From NCBI RefSeq assembly GCF_019968905.1, contig NZ_CP079946.1, positions 8,467,356 through 8,531,355 of the forward strand: a stretch of DNA of 64,000 bases. Direction: 5' to 3'. A program made the translations under genes and the position numbers. The DNA comes from Corallococcus sp. EGB (lineage in GTDB: Bacteria > Myxococcota > Myxococcia > Myxococcales > Myxococcaceae). Below, one piece after another: positions 8,425 to 16,434 of the stretch; the stretch's first letter is position 1, and the number at the start of each line of letters is the position of its first letter. Under the pieces are notes generated by a model, which saw only the letters and a list, made by a program, of their open reading frames with translations, did not search any database and was not told where the DNA came from.

Positions 8425-8660
8425 CTGGGCAGGTCTCCTGGCTGACAGGCTCCAGACGTGGGCGCACGCTGCGCCCTTCTGGAAGGAACCCTCCACCTTC
8501 CCTTCGCGGAAGCGAAAGTGGTGACAGCCGAGGCTTCCGGCCCTGGACCTCAGGGCAACCCGTTCACAGTGGCGGGACCGCGCCGGACTCGCACCGGCTT
8601 CCCTCTTGAAGGCCCGGCATGGGCACCCAAGGGCCCGGTCCTTCTAGGAGGTCACCCCCA
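8425..8660 (-). promoter_or_regulatory. Cobalamin riboswitch 3 (btuB leader)
   Basis: The minus strand shows GGGAAGCCGGTGCGAGTCC, then GGTCCCGCCACTGTGAACGG, a long variable arm that includes a stem-loop-rich 8480-8540 segment, and the closing block GTCAGCCAGGAGACCTGCCC (8427-8446). These match the conserved cobalamin aptamer more closely than the other two copies, especially the CCGCCACTGT box. The 5' limit is approximate. It should repress the btuB operon when intracellular adenosylcobalamin is high. Confidence 0.95.
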
Positions 8661-8702
8661 ACCCGTCAAGGCGGGGCCACGCCCAGGGTTGTCTTCATCG
8701 CC

Positions 8703-8731
8703 TTGACAAACGGAACCATGTTCCGAATATA
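8703..8731 (+). promoter_or_regulatory. Promoter of the aldo/keto reductase gene
   Basis: A perfect -35 hexamer TTGACA (8703-8708) is followed after exactly 17 bases by AATATA (8726-8731), a usable -10. The whole spacer is a palindrome (see the operator at 8711-8725), so a regulator bound there would block RNA polymerase. The A/T-rich -10 stands out from the surrounding GC-rich DNA. Confidence 0.65.
8711..8725. promoter_or_regulatory. Operator 1 in the reductase promoter spacer
   Basis: A perfect inverted repeat CGGAAC-CAT-GTTCCG fills the gap between the -35 and -10 elements. It shares the GGAAC-N3-GTTCC core with operator 2 at 8742-8758. Site size and placement are typical of a dimeric TetR- or MarR/HxlR-type repressor; no such gene is adjacent. 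Confidence 0.65.
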
Positions 8732-8741
8732 CGGACCCATA

Positions 8742-8758
8742 CCGGAACAAGGTTCCGG
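8742..8758. promoter_or_regulatory. Operator 2 downstream of the -10
   Basis: A perfect inverted repeat CCGGAAC-AAG-GTTCCGG. Its centre is 32 bases (about three helical turns) from that of operator 1, so two dimers would bind the same face of the DNA. It ends 29 bases before the ATG of the reductase. Confidence 0.65.
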
Positions 8759-8787
8759 ATACCTCACCCGCAGGAAGCGAGGAAGCC

Positions 8788-9771
8788 ATGACGTCGACCC
8801 ACCGCACGACGCAGCTCGGCAGGACGGGCCCGCAGGTGTTTCCCATTGCCCTCGGCTGCATGGGCATGTCCGGGGCGTACGGGCCATCTGACGAGAACGA
8901 GAGCATCGCCACCATCCGCGAGGCGATCGACCGTGGGGTGACGCTGCTCGACACTGGCGACTTCTACGCCAGTGGGCACAACGAGCTGCTCATCCGCCGG
9001 GCCATCGAGGGCCAGCGCGACAAGGTGCAGCTGTCGGTGAAGTTCGGAGCCATGCGTGGGCCGGACGGGGCCATGGTGGGCTTCGACGGGCGCCCCGCGG
9101 CGGTGAAGAACTTCATCACGTACAGCCTGCGGCGGCTCGGCGTCGATGACATCGACGTCTACCGTCCCGCCCGGCTGGACCCGACCGTCCCGATTGAAGA
9201 CACGGTGGGAGCGATCGCCGACCTGGTGAAGGGCGGCTACGTGCGAAGCATCGGGCTCTCCGAGGTGGGCGCGGAGACGATCCGCCGCGCGGCGAAGGTG
9301 CACCCCTTGAGCGACCTGCAGATCGAGTACTCGCTCATCACGCGCGACCCGGAGAAGACCCTCTTCCCCACGCTCGCGGAGCTGGGCATGAGCGCGACCC
9401 TGTACGGCGTGCTCTCCCGAGGCCTGTTGACGGGAGCGAAGGCGGAAGGAGCCCGCCTGCACTACCCGCGCTTCACGGGTGAGGCGGGCCAGCGCAACGC
9501 TGAGGCCGTCGCGCGTTTCCACGCGTACGCCGCGGAGCGAGGGATGACGCCTGCACAGCTCTCCGTGGCGTGGGCGCTGGCGAAGCAACCGGCGCTCGTG
9601 CCCGTGGTGGGCGCACGCACGCGCAAACAGCTGGTCGATGTACTCGGCGCGCTCGAGAAGCCCCTGTCGTCCGACGACGTGGCCACCGTCGAGGCGATCC
9701 TCCCCAAGGAAGCCATCACCGGCAGCCGCTACCCCGAGCAGCAGATGAAGATGCTCGACAGCGAGCGCTGA
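8788..9771 (+). CDS. Aldo/keto reductase family protein lacking the catalytic His
   Basis: A 327-residue NADPH-dependent aldo/keto reductase-fold protein of full family length. It has the N-terminal GCMGMSGAYG segment, Asp55 and Tyr60 in LLDTGDFY and Lys85 in LSVKFG. At the place of the catalytic His (normally YYQHRVDP) it reads YRPARLDP, so residue 128 is Ala. The cofactor-binding end (PVVGARTRKQLVDVLGAL) is intact. The start follows a good AGGAAG site and a well-formed promoter with two operators. The substrate cannot be told. It is transcribed alone; the next gene is convergent. Confidence 0.85.
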   Translation: MTSTHRTTQLGRTGPQVFPIALGCMGMSGAYGPSDENESIATIREAIDRGVTLLDTGDFYASGHNELLIRRAIEGQRDKVQLSVKFGAMRGPDGAMVGFDGRPAAVKNFITYSLRRLGVDDIDVYRPARLDPTVPIEDTVGAIADLVKGGYVRSIGLSEVGAETIRRAAKVHPLSDLQIEYSLITRDPEKTLFPTLAELGMSATLYGVLSRGLLTGAKAEGARLHYPRFTGEAGQRNAEAVARFHAYAAERGMTPAQLSVAWALAKQPALVPVVGARTRKQLVDVLGALEKPLSSDDVATVEAILPKEAITGSRYPEQQMKMLDSER

Positions 9772-9813
9772 ACCTCTTTCCACGGGAGGCGGAGGTGGGA
9801 GGCCCCCACCCCG

Positions 9814-10929
9814 TCAACGCGCGGCCCGTGTGGTCCGGAGCCGCTGCTTCCGCCCCTGGGGCTTGCGCTTCGGGCCTCCCATCGTCGCGGCCCGCCTGCT
9901 CGAAGCGACGTCCACATCCGCTCCGGTACTGATTTCGAGCCTCGCACGCGCGGACTCAATTGCACGGTGGAGACGTTCCTGAAGGACCTCACGCGGAGGC
10001 AGCTCAGTCAGGTACTCCGCGACATGGATTCCGCGCGCATCGAGATCGAGGTACTCGACCGTCTCGCGCTTCTTGCCCGCGCACAGGATGATGCCGAGCG
10101 GAGCCTGCTCGGCAGGGTGGCGCTCATGGCGATCGAGCCACCGCAAGTAGAGCTCCATCTGACCGGAGTCCGAGGCCTTGAAGTCGCCAATCTTGAGCTC
10201 GATGGCGACGAGCCTTCGCATGCGCCGATGGAAGAAGAGCAGGTCGACGTAGTGGTCGTCGCCATCGAGCGTGATGCGCTTCTGTCGTTCGACAAAGGCG
10301 AAGCCCACGCCAAGCTCGAGCAGGAAGCGCTCGATCTCGCGGAGGATGGCTGACTCGAGATCCTTCTCGCTATAGGTGTCGGAGAGCTCGAGGAAATCGA
10401 GCATGTATGGGTCTTGGAACACGAGCGACGGCGTGAGCTGGCCCTCCTCGCGTAACGCCGAGAGTTCACCGCGAATGAGTTCCTCCGGCTTCTTGGAGAG
10501 CGCCGTGCGCTCGAAGAGCATGCTGTCGATCTTCTGGGCCAGCGTCCGCGTAGACCAGCCCTCGACCCGGCACATCTCCGCGTAGAACGTACGCTTCAGC
10601 TCGTCCTCGATGTAGATGAGCTGCTTGAAATGGCTCCAGGACAATTGTCTCCGCAGTGCGGAGACAATCTCGGGTGAGGGGAAAGCCTCTGCGAATCGGA
10701 GCATGTGCCGGAGTGATTTCTCACCGAAGCCGCGCCCGTAGCGTGCCTCCAATTGTCTCCCCGCTGCGGAGACAATCTGGCCACCGTATTCCGCGCGCTG
10801 TCCCCCCGTCACCTGGGTGAGGACGCGATGCCCCAGTTGCCAGTACAGCGTCGTGAGCGCGGCGTTCGCGGCGACCGCCACCTGCTTGCGAGACGCCTCG
10901 ATCATGGAGCTGAGGTCGTGAACGAGCAT
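9814..10929 (-). CDS. YhcG/DUF1016 family PD-(D/E)XK nuclease-domain protein
   Basis: A 371-residue protein of the YhcG (DUF1016) family. The N-terminal half carries the family helices and motifs (ALTTLYWQLGHRV, GRGFGEKSLRHMLRFAEAFP, LSWSHFKQLIYI). The C-terminal domain has a PD-(D/E)XK nuclease core, visible as DDHYVDLLFFHR then LVAIELKIGDF (Asp...Glu-X-Lys). The C-terminus is a basic tail (RKPQGRKQRLRTTRAAR). The start at 10929 is set by an AGGAGG site; the frame stays open upstream but without coding character. The cellular role of YhcG proteins is poorly known; DNA-repair or defence roles have been proposed. Two of the four palindromes described below are inside this gene. Confidence 0.88.
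   Translation of the reverse strand: MLVHDLSSMIEASRKQVAVAANAALTTLYWQLGHRVLTQVTGGQRAEYGGQIVSAAGRQLEARYGRGFGEKSLRHMLRFAEAFPSPEIVSALRRQLSWSHFKQLIYIEDELKRTFYAEMCRVEGWSTRTLAQKIDSMLFERTALSKKPEELIRGELSALREEGQLTPSLVFQDPYMLDFLELSDTYSEKDLESAILREIERFLLELGVGFAFVERQKRITLDGDDHYVDLLFFHRRMRRLVAIELKIGDFKASDSGQMELYLRWLDRHERHPAEQAPLGIILCAGKKRETVEYLDLDARGIHVAEYLTELPPREVLQERLHRAIESARARLEISTGADVDVASSRRAATMGGPKRKPQGRKQRLRTTRAAR
10644..10668. repeat. Palindrome copy 1 (inside the YhcG gene)
   Basis: Two perfect 12-base arms, ATTGTCTCCGCA and TGCGGAGACAAT, around a single G. It encodes the IVSALRRQL segment just before the LSWSHF motif of the YhcG protein, so the palindrome is under both coding and structural constraint. 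Confidence 0.75.
10752..10776. repeat. Palindrome copy 2 (inside the YhcG gene)
   Basis: Same outline as copy 1 with 9-base perfect arms (ATTGTCTCC/GGAGACAAT) and a 7-base loop; it encodes IVSAAGRQL. Confidence 0.65.
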
Positions 10930-11226
10930 CGAAACCTCCTGGTCGCTGGGAGCATCAACAAGCAGCTGACGCGAGCGTACCGTTGAGTCCTGGTGTGCCA
11001 CCGTCGCTGGAGATTTCCCAGCACGGTTCGAAGTCGCACCCATCATTTCAGGGACGCTGCTCGCTACCATCTTCACGGGATTCTTGCGCCTGCTCACGGC
11101 TCCAGCACCATGCACCACCGGTGCCACCGCACTTGATGCAAGCACCGAAGCTCGGTGCCTGCTCAGCAGGCCGCGTCTCTATACGAGAAGGAGGCCATCC
11201 GCCTTGGTGCGAAGTGGGTCTCCCCA

Positions 11227-11251
11227 ATTGTCGCAGCAGTGCTGCGACAAT
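11227..11251. repeat. Palindrome copy 3 (intergenic, variant arms)
   Basis: Perfect 12-base arms ATTGTCGCAGCA and TGCTGCGACAAT around a G. Relative to copies 1 and 4 the middle of both arms has changed together (TCCG to GCAG and its complement), so pairing is kept while sequence is not. Confidence 0.75.
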
Positions 11252-11293
11252 CTCCATGTCAGCGCGCCGAGGCTCCGCAAACAGTGCGCCCCC

Positions 11294-11320
11294 AATTGTC
11301 TCCGCAGTGCGGAGACAATT
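11294..11320. repeat. Palindrome copy 4 (intergenic)
   Basis: Perfect 13-base arms, AATTGTCTCCGCA and TGCGGAGACAATT, around a single G; its inner 25 bases are identical to copy 1 at 10644-10668. Confidence 0.75.
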
Positions 11321-11612
11321 CAGCCGCCCCCCCTCCGCCGACGAATAGCGACGGAAGACCTGGGGCGGGCGGAATCCGCCTGAACGCTCCACGCCATCAC
11401 CCCTTCTCACCGCGCAAGACACGCGTTGGAGCATCCACGCCCATCCCCGCGCGTGGACGCCGCGCACACCTCCGCACGGTGCGCTGACACGACCTCAGAG
11501 GAGCACGCCGCTGGCACGCGGACTGCTCAAGCCCGGACGCGACCTCAGGCGGTCGAGCCAGCGAGGTGCCCGGGCCGTGGTGGCGCGGGAGTCTGAAGGG
11601 GGAAGCGTGTCG

Positions 11613-11855
11613 ATGCTGATGGCGGGGAAGCGGTTGGCGGTGTTCTCCATCCGCGAGGGCAAGGGCGGGAGCATCTGGGTTCGCGCGGGCAGCGCGTTCG
11701 TCAACAAGGACGGTTCGCTCAACGTGCTGCTGGACGTGCTGCCCCTGGACGGGAAGCTGCACGTGCGCGAGGCGGCGGAGAAGCGGGACTCCGCGGCCGG
11801 CAATCGCTTCGGGGGCGAGCCCTCGCTGGAGGCGGGCGTGGGGGGCCACTCGTGA
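11613..11855 (+). CDS. Small conserved-looking protein of unknown function
   Basis: An 80-residue cytoplasmic protein, MLMAGKRLAVFSIREGKGG..., with a central SIWVRAGSAFVNKDGSLNVLL stretch that reads like a small beta-barrel domain, in the manner of proteins with 'RIGVAFENRDGSWNL'. The ATG at 11613 is 9 bases after AAGGGGGAAG; a GTG at 11607 is an alternative. Its TGA overlaps the GTG of the ComEA-like gene (GTGA), so the two form an operon. Function unknown. Confidence 0.65.
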   Translation: MLMAGKRLAVFSIREGKGGSIWVRAGSAFVNKDGSLNVLLDVLPLDGKLHVREAAEKRDSAAGNRFGGEPSLEAGVGGHS

Positions 11856-12205
11856 AGTGGGCCTGGGCATGGGTGTTGGGCTGCGTGCTGATGGGGCCGG
11901 GGCGTGCGGACGCCGCCAGCCCACGCATGCAACACGTGGGGGTGGTCAACCTGAATGAGGCCACGGCGGCGGAGCTGGACCTGCTGCCGGGCGTGGGTGA
12001 GAAGGCGGCGCAGCGCATCCTCGAGCACCGCAAGAAGCGGCCCTTCGGTCGCGTCGAGGAGCTGGTCCGGGTCAAGGGCTTCGGAAAGAAGAAGTTCCTC
12101 AAGCTGAGGGCCCACCTGGCCCTCACCGGCCCCACGACGCTCAAGGTGGAGCAGGTCCCCGCCTCCCCGCCGCCGGGAAGGGAGGGACACGTCACGAACC
12201 CATGA
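11852..12205 (+). CDS. ComEA-like helix-hairpin-helix protein, exported
   Basis: A 117-residue protein with a signal peptide (MKWAWAWVLGCVLMGPGRADA) and one helix-hairpin-helix DNA-binding domain: VNLNEATAAELDLLPGVGEKAAQRI, then FGRVEELVRVKGFGKKKFLKL. This is the ComEA arrangement, in which a periplasmic HhH protein binds incoming DNA during natural transformation; stand-alone HhH exports are also found in bacteria with no proven competence. The GTG start overlaps the TGA of the upstream gene. The C-terminal tail is Pro-rich and charged. No other competence gene is nearby. Confidence 0.82.
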   Translation: MKWAWAWVLGCVLMGPGRADAASPRMQHVGVVNLNEATAAELDLLPGVGEKAAQRILEHRKKRPFGRVEELVRVKGFGKKKFLKLRAHLALTGPTTLKVEQVPASPPPGREGHVTNP

Positions 12206-12488
12206 CAAGCACGACCTTCGGTTGAGTCAGGCTCACGAGGGCCGCCATTCCCGGGTCCCGGCATGTCCGGGGATGGCGGCTCTCTCTTGCCGGGATGACA
12301 CACCCGGCCAGCCGCAGGGGCCCCTGGCGTCATCGCCGCCCCCCAAGGCCCCCGGCCGGGCGGCCCCGTCCACCCACGAGCATCCCTTCCGGATTTTGCT
12401 GGAACGCCCGAGCCGACGCGCTAGGACACGCCCATCTTTGGAACACATCAGAAAGACAGGGAGGCCGGAGGTGAGGGAGGATGCGCCC

Positions 12489-13052
12489 ATGAAGGACACA
12501 CAAGCCCCGGAGTCGATTTCAGGCCCGGAAGGCAGCAAGTCCCGGGGTCCGCAGCATCAGCATCAGCAGCTGGGTGAGGTGCTGGAGTTCATGCGCCTCC
12601 TGTGGGCCGTGGATCACGGTCTGCAGTCCACGTCCAAGCGGATGGAGTCCACGCTGGGGCTCACCGGCCCGCAGCGGCTGGTCATCCGGCTGGTCGGGCG
12701 CTTCCCGGGCATCACCGCGGGCACGCTCGCCAACATCCTCCACGTGCACCCCAGCACGCTCACCGGCGTGCTCAAGCGGCTGGAGAAGCGCGGCCTGCTG
12801 GAGCGCAGGTCGGATCCGCTGGACGGCCGCAAGGCCCTCTTCGCCCTCACCGACGCGGGCCGCTCGCTGGACATCCCGTCCGAGGGCACCGTCGAGTCCG
12901 CCGTGCAGCGCGTGCTCGCCCGCCTGCCCCGCGACCGCATCGTCTTCACCCAGGAGGTGCTCAAGGCGCTCGCCGAGGAGCTGGGCGGCCTCTCCGCGGC
13001 CCTGGAGGACGCCCCGGCGGCCTCCCGCCCCACCTCCTCCGCAGAAGGCTGA
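12489..13052 (+). CDS. MarR-family transcriptional regulator
   Basis: A 187-residue winged-helix regulator. After a variable 35-residue N-terminus rich in His/Gln (QHQHQQ), the MarR core runs from about residue 35: LTGPQRLVIRLVGRFPGITAGTLANIL (helix-turn-helix), then HPSTLTGVLKRLEKRGLLERRSDPLDGRKALFALTDAG (recognition helix and beta-wing). The C-terminal dimerisation helix ends in an Ala/Pro/Ser tail. The ATG at 12489 is preceded by GGGAGG; longer upstream frames have no such site. It stands alone, 284 bases after the ComEA gene, so its targets are unknown. Confidence 0.88.
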   Translation: MKDTQAPESISGPEGSKSRGPQHQHQQLGEVLEFMRLLWAVDHGLQSTSKRMESTLGLTGPQRLVIRLVGRFPGITAGTLANILHVHPSTLTGVLKRLEKRGLLERRSDPLDGRKALFALTDAGRSLDIPSEGTVESAVQRVLARLPRDRIVFTQEVLKALAEELGGLSAALEDAPAASRPTSSAEG

Positions 13053-13290
13053 ACCGCCCGCCCCCTGCCCTCCCACCGTCCCCACCGGACGCAGGAGGGC
13101 ACCGGTGCCCCTTCCGCGTTGTCCCCAGAACCCTGCCGTCCGCCCCTCCTTCGTGCGGCGGACACAGGGGCCTTGTTTCCCGTCGTCCGCCCCCGCGAGG
13201 CACGCGCGAAGACGGCGGGAGTGCGCCACAATTGGGAAATAGCCCGCCCCGCCCGGGGTTGGCTCGCGACCGACGAGCGGACAAGCCAGC

Positions 13291-16200
13291 GTGAACCTCG
13301 AGACACCGCAGAGCCCCACCCCGGAGCTGCCGCCCCCGCCGCCTCCTCCGGCTCCGCCTCCCCAGGCCCGGCGCGAAGCGCGCTCCCGGGGCGTGGCGGA
13401 CCTGCTCGCCCGGGTGCGCGCCCGTCAGCGCCGCCAGCTGTGGGCCCAGGGCCTCCTGCTGGGCGCCGTCGCGGCCCTCGTGCTCCTGTTCGCGGCGGGC
13501 CTCCTGGGCCGCGCGGCGCCGGGGCTTGCCCGCGGCCTGATGTGGCTCGCCGTGCCGGTGGGCGCGGCGGTGGCATACGTCTTCGGCGTCGTGCTCGCGC
13601 ACCGGCAGGTGGGCGACGACACGCGCACCGCCCGGCTCGTGGGGCAGCGCCGCCCGGAGCTGTCGCTGGATGTGCTCGCGGCGGTGGAGCTGTCGCGCGA
13701 GCGCCGGGAGGAGGCCGGCTGGTCCCCCCAGCTCGCGGACGCGTTCCTCCGGCAGATGGACGAGCGGGCCCGCACGGTGGACCCCGGGCTCGTGGTGGAC
13801 CGCCAGCCGCTGCGCCGCGCGGCCATGGCGTCCGGCGGCGCGGTGCTGCTGCTCGCGGTGCTGATGTTCTTCGTGGGCGGCCGGTGGGCCGCGGGCTGGA
13901 AGCACCTGCATGAACAGGCCTCGCGCCCGGAGGCCGCCGCGCAGGCGGAGCCCATCACCGGCGACATCGAGCTCACCTACCGCTACCCCGCGTACACCGG
14001 CCTCGCGCCGCGCACCGTGCCCGGCACCAACGGCGAGGTCAGCGCGCCCGCCGGCACCGAGGTCGCGCTGAAGACGCGCTCGGACCGCCCCATCGAGCGC
14101 GCGGAGGTCGTCGTCAACGACCAGACGCTGCCCCTCTCCGTCACCGGCGGCCGCGAGCTCCAAGGCAGCTTCGTCGCGAAGCAGGGCGGCCACTACCACT
14201 TCGTCTTCTACGGCGCGCGCGCGAAGCCCATCGCGGTGGGCCCCGACATCCCCCTCACCGTGGAGGCGGACAAGGCGCCCCAGGTGACGCTGCTCACGCC
14301 GTCCACGGAGATTGAGGTCGACCCCGGCCAGAAGGTGACGCTCAAGTTCGAGGCCGCCGACGACTACGGCCTGTCCGCCCTGGCGCTCGTGTACCGCATG
14401 CCCGGCGCGAAGCAGGAGACGCGCGTGAACCTGCCGCGCGAGGACAGCCGCCGCAGCCGGGGCACCTTCAACTGGGACCTGGGCCCGCTCAAGCCCGCCC
14501 CCGGCGACCGCATCACCTACTACATCGAGGCGAAGGACAACGACGCGGTGGAGGGCCCCAAGAAGGGCGTCAGCCGCACGCAGACCCTGCGCGTCTACAG
14601 CGCCGCCGAGCACCGCCGCGCCGCCCTGGAGAAGGCGGAGGTGCTGTGGGGCCGGCTCGTGGACCACCTGGCGGACCGCCTGGAGGGCCCCGACCGCGCG
14701 AAGCAGAAGGACGCGCAGGCGGTGGAGTCCGCGAAGTCCGTGGACGCGAGCGGCCAGCAGCTCGCGGACGACTTCCGCGCGCAGGGCGGTGAGCTGTCGC
14801 GGGAGAAGGACGTGCCCAGGGAGATCATCTCCGCGCTCCTGAACATCGGCGGGGAGCTCAAGCGCAGCGTGGGCACCACCTCCGACTTCCGCCGCCTCTA
14901 CCTGCGCACCCAGCGCGCGCGCGGCGAGGACTGGGGCACCGGCACCCGGCTCACCGCCGTGGTGGAGGACGAGATCGAGGGCCTGGAGCGCGACATCCTC
15001 TACCTGGAGTCGCTCCTGGACCGGCAGAAGCTGGAGGCGCTCCAGGAGCTGACGAAGCAGCTGGCCAACGACCGCCGCGACCTGTCGCGCCTCATCGAAC
15101 AGTACAAGGCCAACCCGGACGAGGCCGCGCGCGAGCAGGTGATGCAGCAGATCCAACAGCTCAAGTCGCGCATCCAGGAGCTGATGCAGCGCATGGCCGA
15201 GCTGCGCAAGGGCATCCGCGACGAGCACCTCAACGCGGAGGCCCTGTCGGAGATGATGCAGCAGGAGGACATGCAGGGCGCCATGGACGAGGTCGAGCGC
15301 CTGATGCGGGAGGGCAAGGCGGACGAGGCCCTCGCGAAGCTCCAGGAGCTGGGCATGCAGATGGACGAGATGCTCGACTCCATGGACAAGTCCCAGGAGG
15401 ACTTCGGCGCGGAGCAGTACCCGGAGCTGGCGGAGAAGTTCGGCAAGTTCATGGATGACCTGAAGGGCACCCTGGACGAACAGCAGAAGGTGGCGGAGCA
15501 GACGCGCGCCCTGCGCGACCAGGCCCGCAACCAGAACCGCGACCGGCTCAAGGAGAAGGGCCAGGCCCTCAAGGACGAGCTCGCGCGCAAGGTGCAGCAG
15601 GTGCAGGAGCACTACCAGAAGCTCGACCCAGGCCGGCTCAACAGCCGCGCCGCCCGCCCGCTGGAGGAGGCCCAGTCGGAGCTGCGCAACGTGGAGAACG
15701 CGCTCAAGGTGGACGACTTCGACCTCGCCGCCGAGTCCGCCGCGCGCGCGGAGGACGCCGCGCGCCAGCTGTCCAGCATGGGCGAGCAGCAGCGCCAGCT
15801 GGATGAGATGTTCGGCAACCCGCCGGAGGTGCGGCAGCAGTCCGCGAAGCTCGCGGAGCAGCTCAAGAAGGACGCGCGCGACGTGGGGGACGTGAGCCAG
15901 CAGCTGCAGAACCTCTTCCCGCCGCCGGGCTCGCAGCTGTCGCAGCAGGAGAAGCAGCAGCTCCAGCAGCTGGGCCAGCGCCAGCAGCAGCTGGAGCAGC
16001 GCGCGCAGGGCCTGCGCCAGCAGATGGAGGACATGGAGCAGACGGCGCCGCTGTTCGGCGAGGAGGCCGGCCAGCAGATGGAGGAGATTGGCCAGCGCAT
16101 GGGGGAAGCCGCCCAGCGCATGCAGGGCCGCGACCCCGGCCGAGGCTACGGGGAGCAGCAGGCCGCGCTGGAGGGCCTCAAGCGCTTCCAGCAGCAGATG

Positions 16201-16434
16201 CAGCAGAGCCAGCAGGGCCGCAAGGGAGGCCGCGGGCTGCCCATGCCCATGGGCTCCGGCCGCCGCCAGGAGGGCAACGGCCGCGACCCGCAGGACAAGG
16301 TGGAGCTGCCGGACGAGGACGCGTTCCAGGCGCCTCGCGAGTTCCGCAAGGACCTGCTGGACGCGATGAAGCAGGGCGCGCCGGAGAAGTACCGCGAGCA
16401 GGTGAAGCGCTACTACGAGGAGCTGGTGAAGTGA
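13291..16434 (+). CDS. DUF4175-type large coiled-coil membrane protein
   Basis: A 1047-residue membrane protein. After a Pro-rich N-terminus there are two adjacent membrane helices (about residues 52-75 and 85-108) and a third at about 178-198, then beta-rich Ig-like segments (TYRYPAYTGLAPRTVPGTNGEV, TLKFEAADDYGLSAL) and a long Gln/Glu/Lys-rich coiled coil from about 480 to 1000. This is the layout of DUF4175 proteins, usually found next to MoxR, DUF58 and BatA genes; here those are 18 kb away at 34849-38868. The GTG start overlaps nothing upstream. The TGA overlaps the GTG of the peptidase gene, so the pair is one operon. Role unknown; cell-envelope stress or assembly is a guess from the family's neighbours. 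Confidence 0.8.
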   Translation: MNLETPQSPTPELPPPPPPPAPPPQARREARSRGVADLLARVRARQRRQLWAQGLLLGAVAALVLLFAAGLLGRAAPGLARGLMWLAVPVGAAVAYVFGVVLAHRQVGDDTRTARLVGQRRPELSLDVLAAVELSRERREEAGWSPQLADAFLRQMDERARTVDPGLVVDRQPLRRAAMASGGAVLLLAVLMFFVGGRWAAGWKHLHEQASRPEAAAQAEPITGDIELTYRYPAYTGLAPRTVPGTNGEVSAPAGTEVALKTRSDRPIERAEVVVNDQTLPLSVTGGRELQGSFVAKQGGHYHFVFYGARAKPIAVGPDIPLTVEADKAPQVTLLTPSTEIEVDPGQKVTLKFEAADDYGLSALALVYRMPGAKQETRVNLPREDSRRSRGTFNWDLGPLKPAPGDRITYYIEAKDNDAVEGPKKGVSRTQTLRVYSAAEHRRAALEKAEVLWGRLVDHLADRLEGPDRAKQKDAQAVESAKSVDASGQQLADDFRAQGGELSREKDVPREIISALLNIGGELKRSVGTTSDFRRLYLRTQRARGEDWGTGTRLTAVVEDEIEGLERDILYLESLLDRQKLEALQELTKQLANDRRDLSRLIEQYKANPDEAAREQVMQQIQQLKSRIQELMQRMAELRKGIRDEHLNAEALSEMMQQEDMQGAMDEVERLMREGKADEALAKLQELGMQMDEMLDSMDKSQEDFGAEQYPELAEKFGKFMDDLKGTLDEQQKVAEQTRALRDQARNQNRDRLKEKGQALKDELARKVQQVQEHYQKLDPGRLNSRAARPLEEAQSELRNVENALKVDDFDLAAESAARAEDAARQLSSMGEQQRQLDEMFGNPPEVRQQSAKLAEQLKKDARDVGDVSQQLQNLFPPPGSQLSQQEKQQLQQLGQRQQQLEQRAQGLRQQMEDMEQTAPLFGEEAGQQMEEIGQRMGEAAQRMQGRDPGRGYGEQQAALEGLKRFQQQMQQSQQGRKGGRGLPMPMGSGRRQEGNGRDPQDKVELPDEDAFQAPREFRKDLLDAMKQGAPEKYREQVKRYYEELVK

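Larger units (their letters stand above)
10930..11612. other. Intergenic region between the YhcG gene and the ComEA-like operon
   Basis: About 680 bases without a convincing gene. It holds palindrome copies 3 and 4. Short open frames here (for example 11048-11467 minus) have no recognisable domain, no good ribosome site and read through the palindromes. A remnant of an older gene cannot be excluded. Confidence 0.5.

Noticed and set aside
10930-11145. An N-terminal extension of the YhcG protein
   Set aside because: An AGGAGG site lies directly before the ATG at 10929 and the extension has no family similarity.
11048-11467. A 139-residue minus-strand gene upstream of yhcG
   Set aside because: No domain, no good start signal, and its frame runs through two palindromes; coding character is weak.
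12961-15612. An 883-residue open frame on the minus strand opposite the DUF4175 gene
   Set aside because: High-GC shadow frame: Leu/His/Arg/Gly-rich, no domain, no ribosome site, and fully opposite a well-supported gene.
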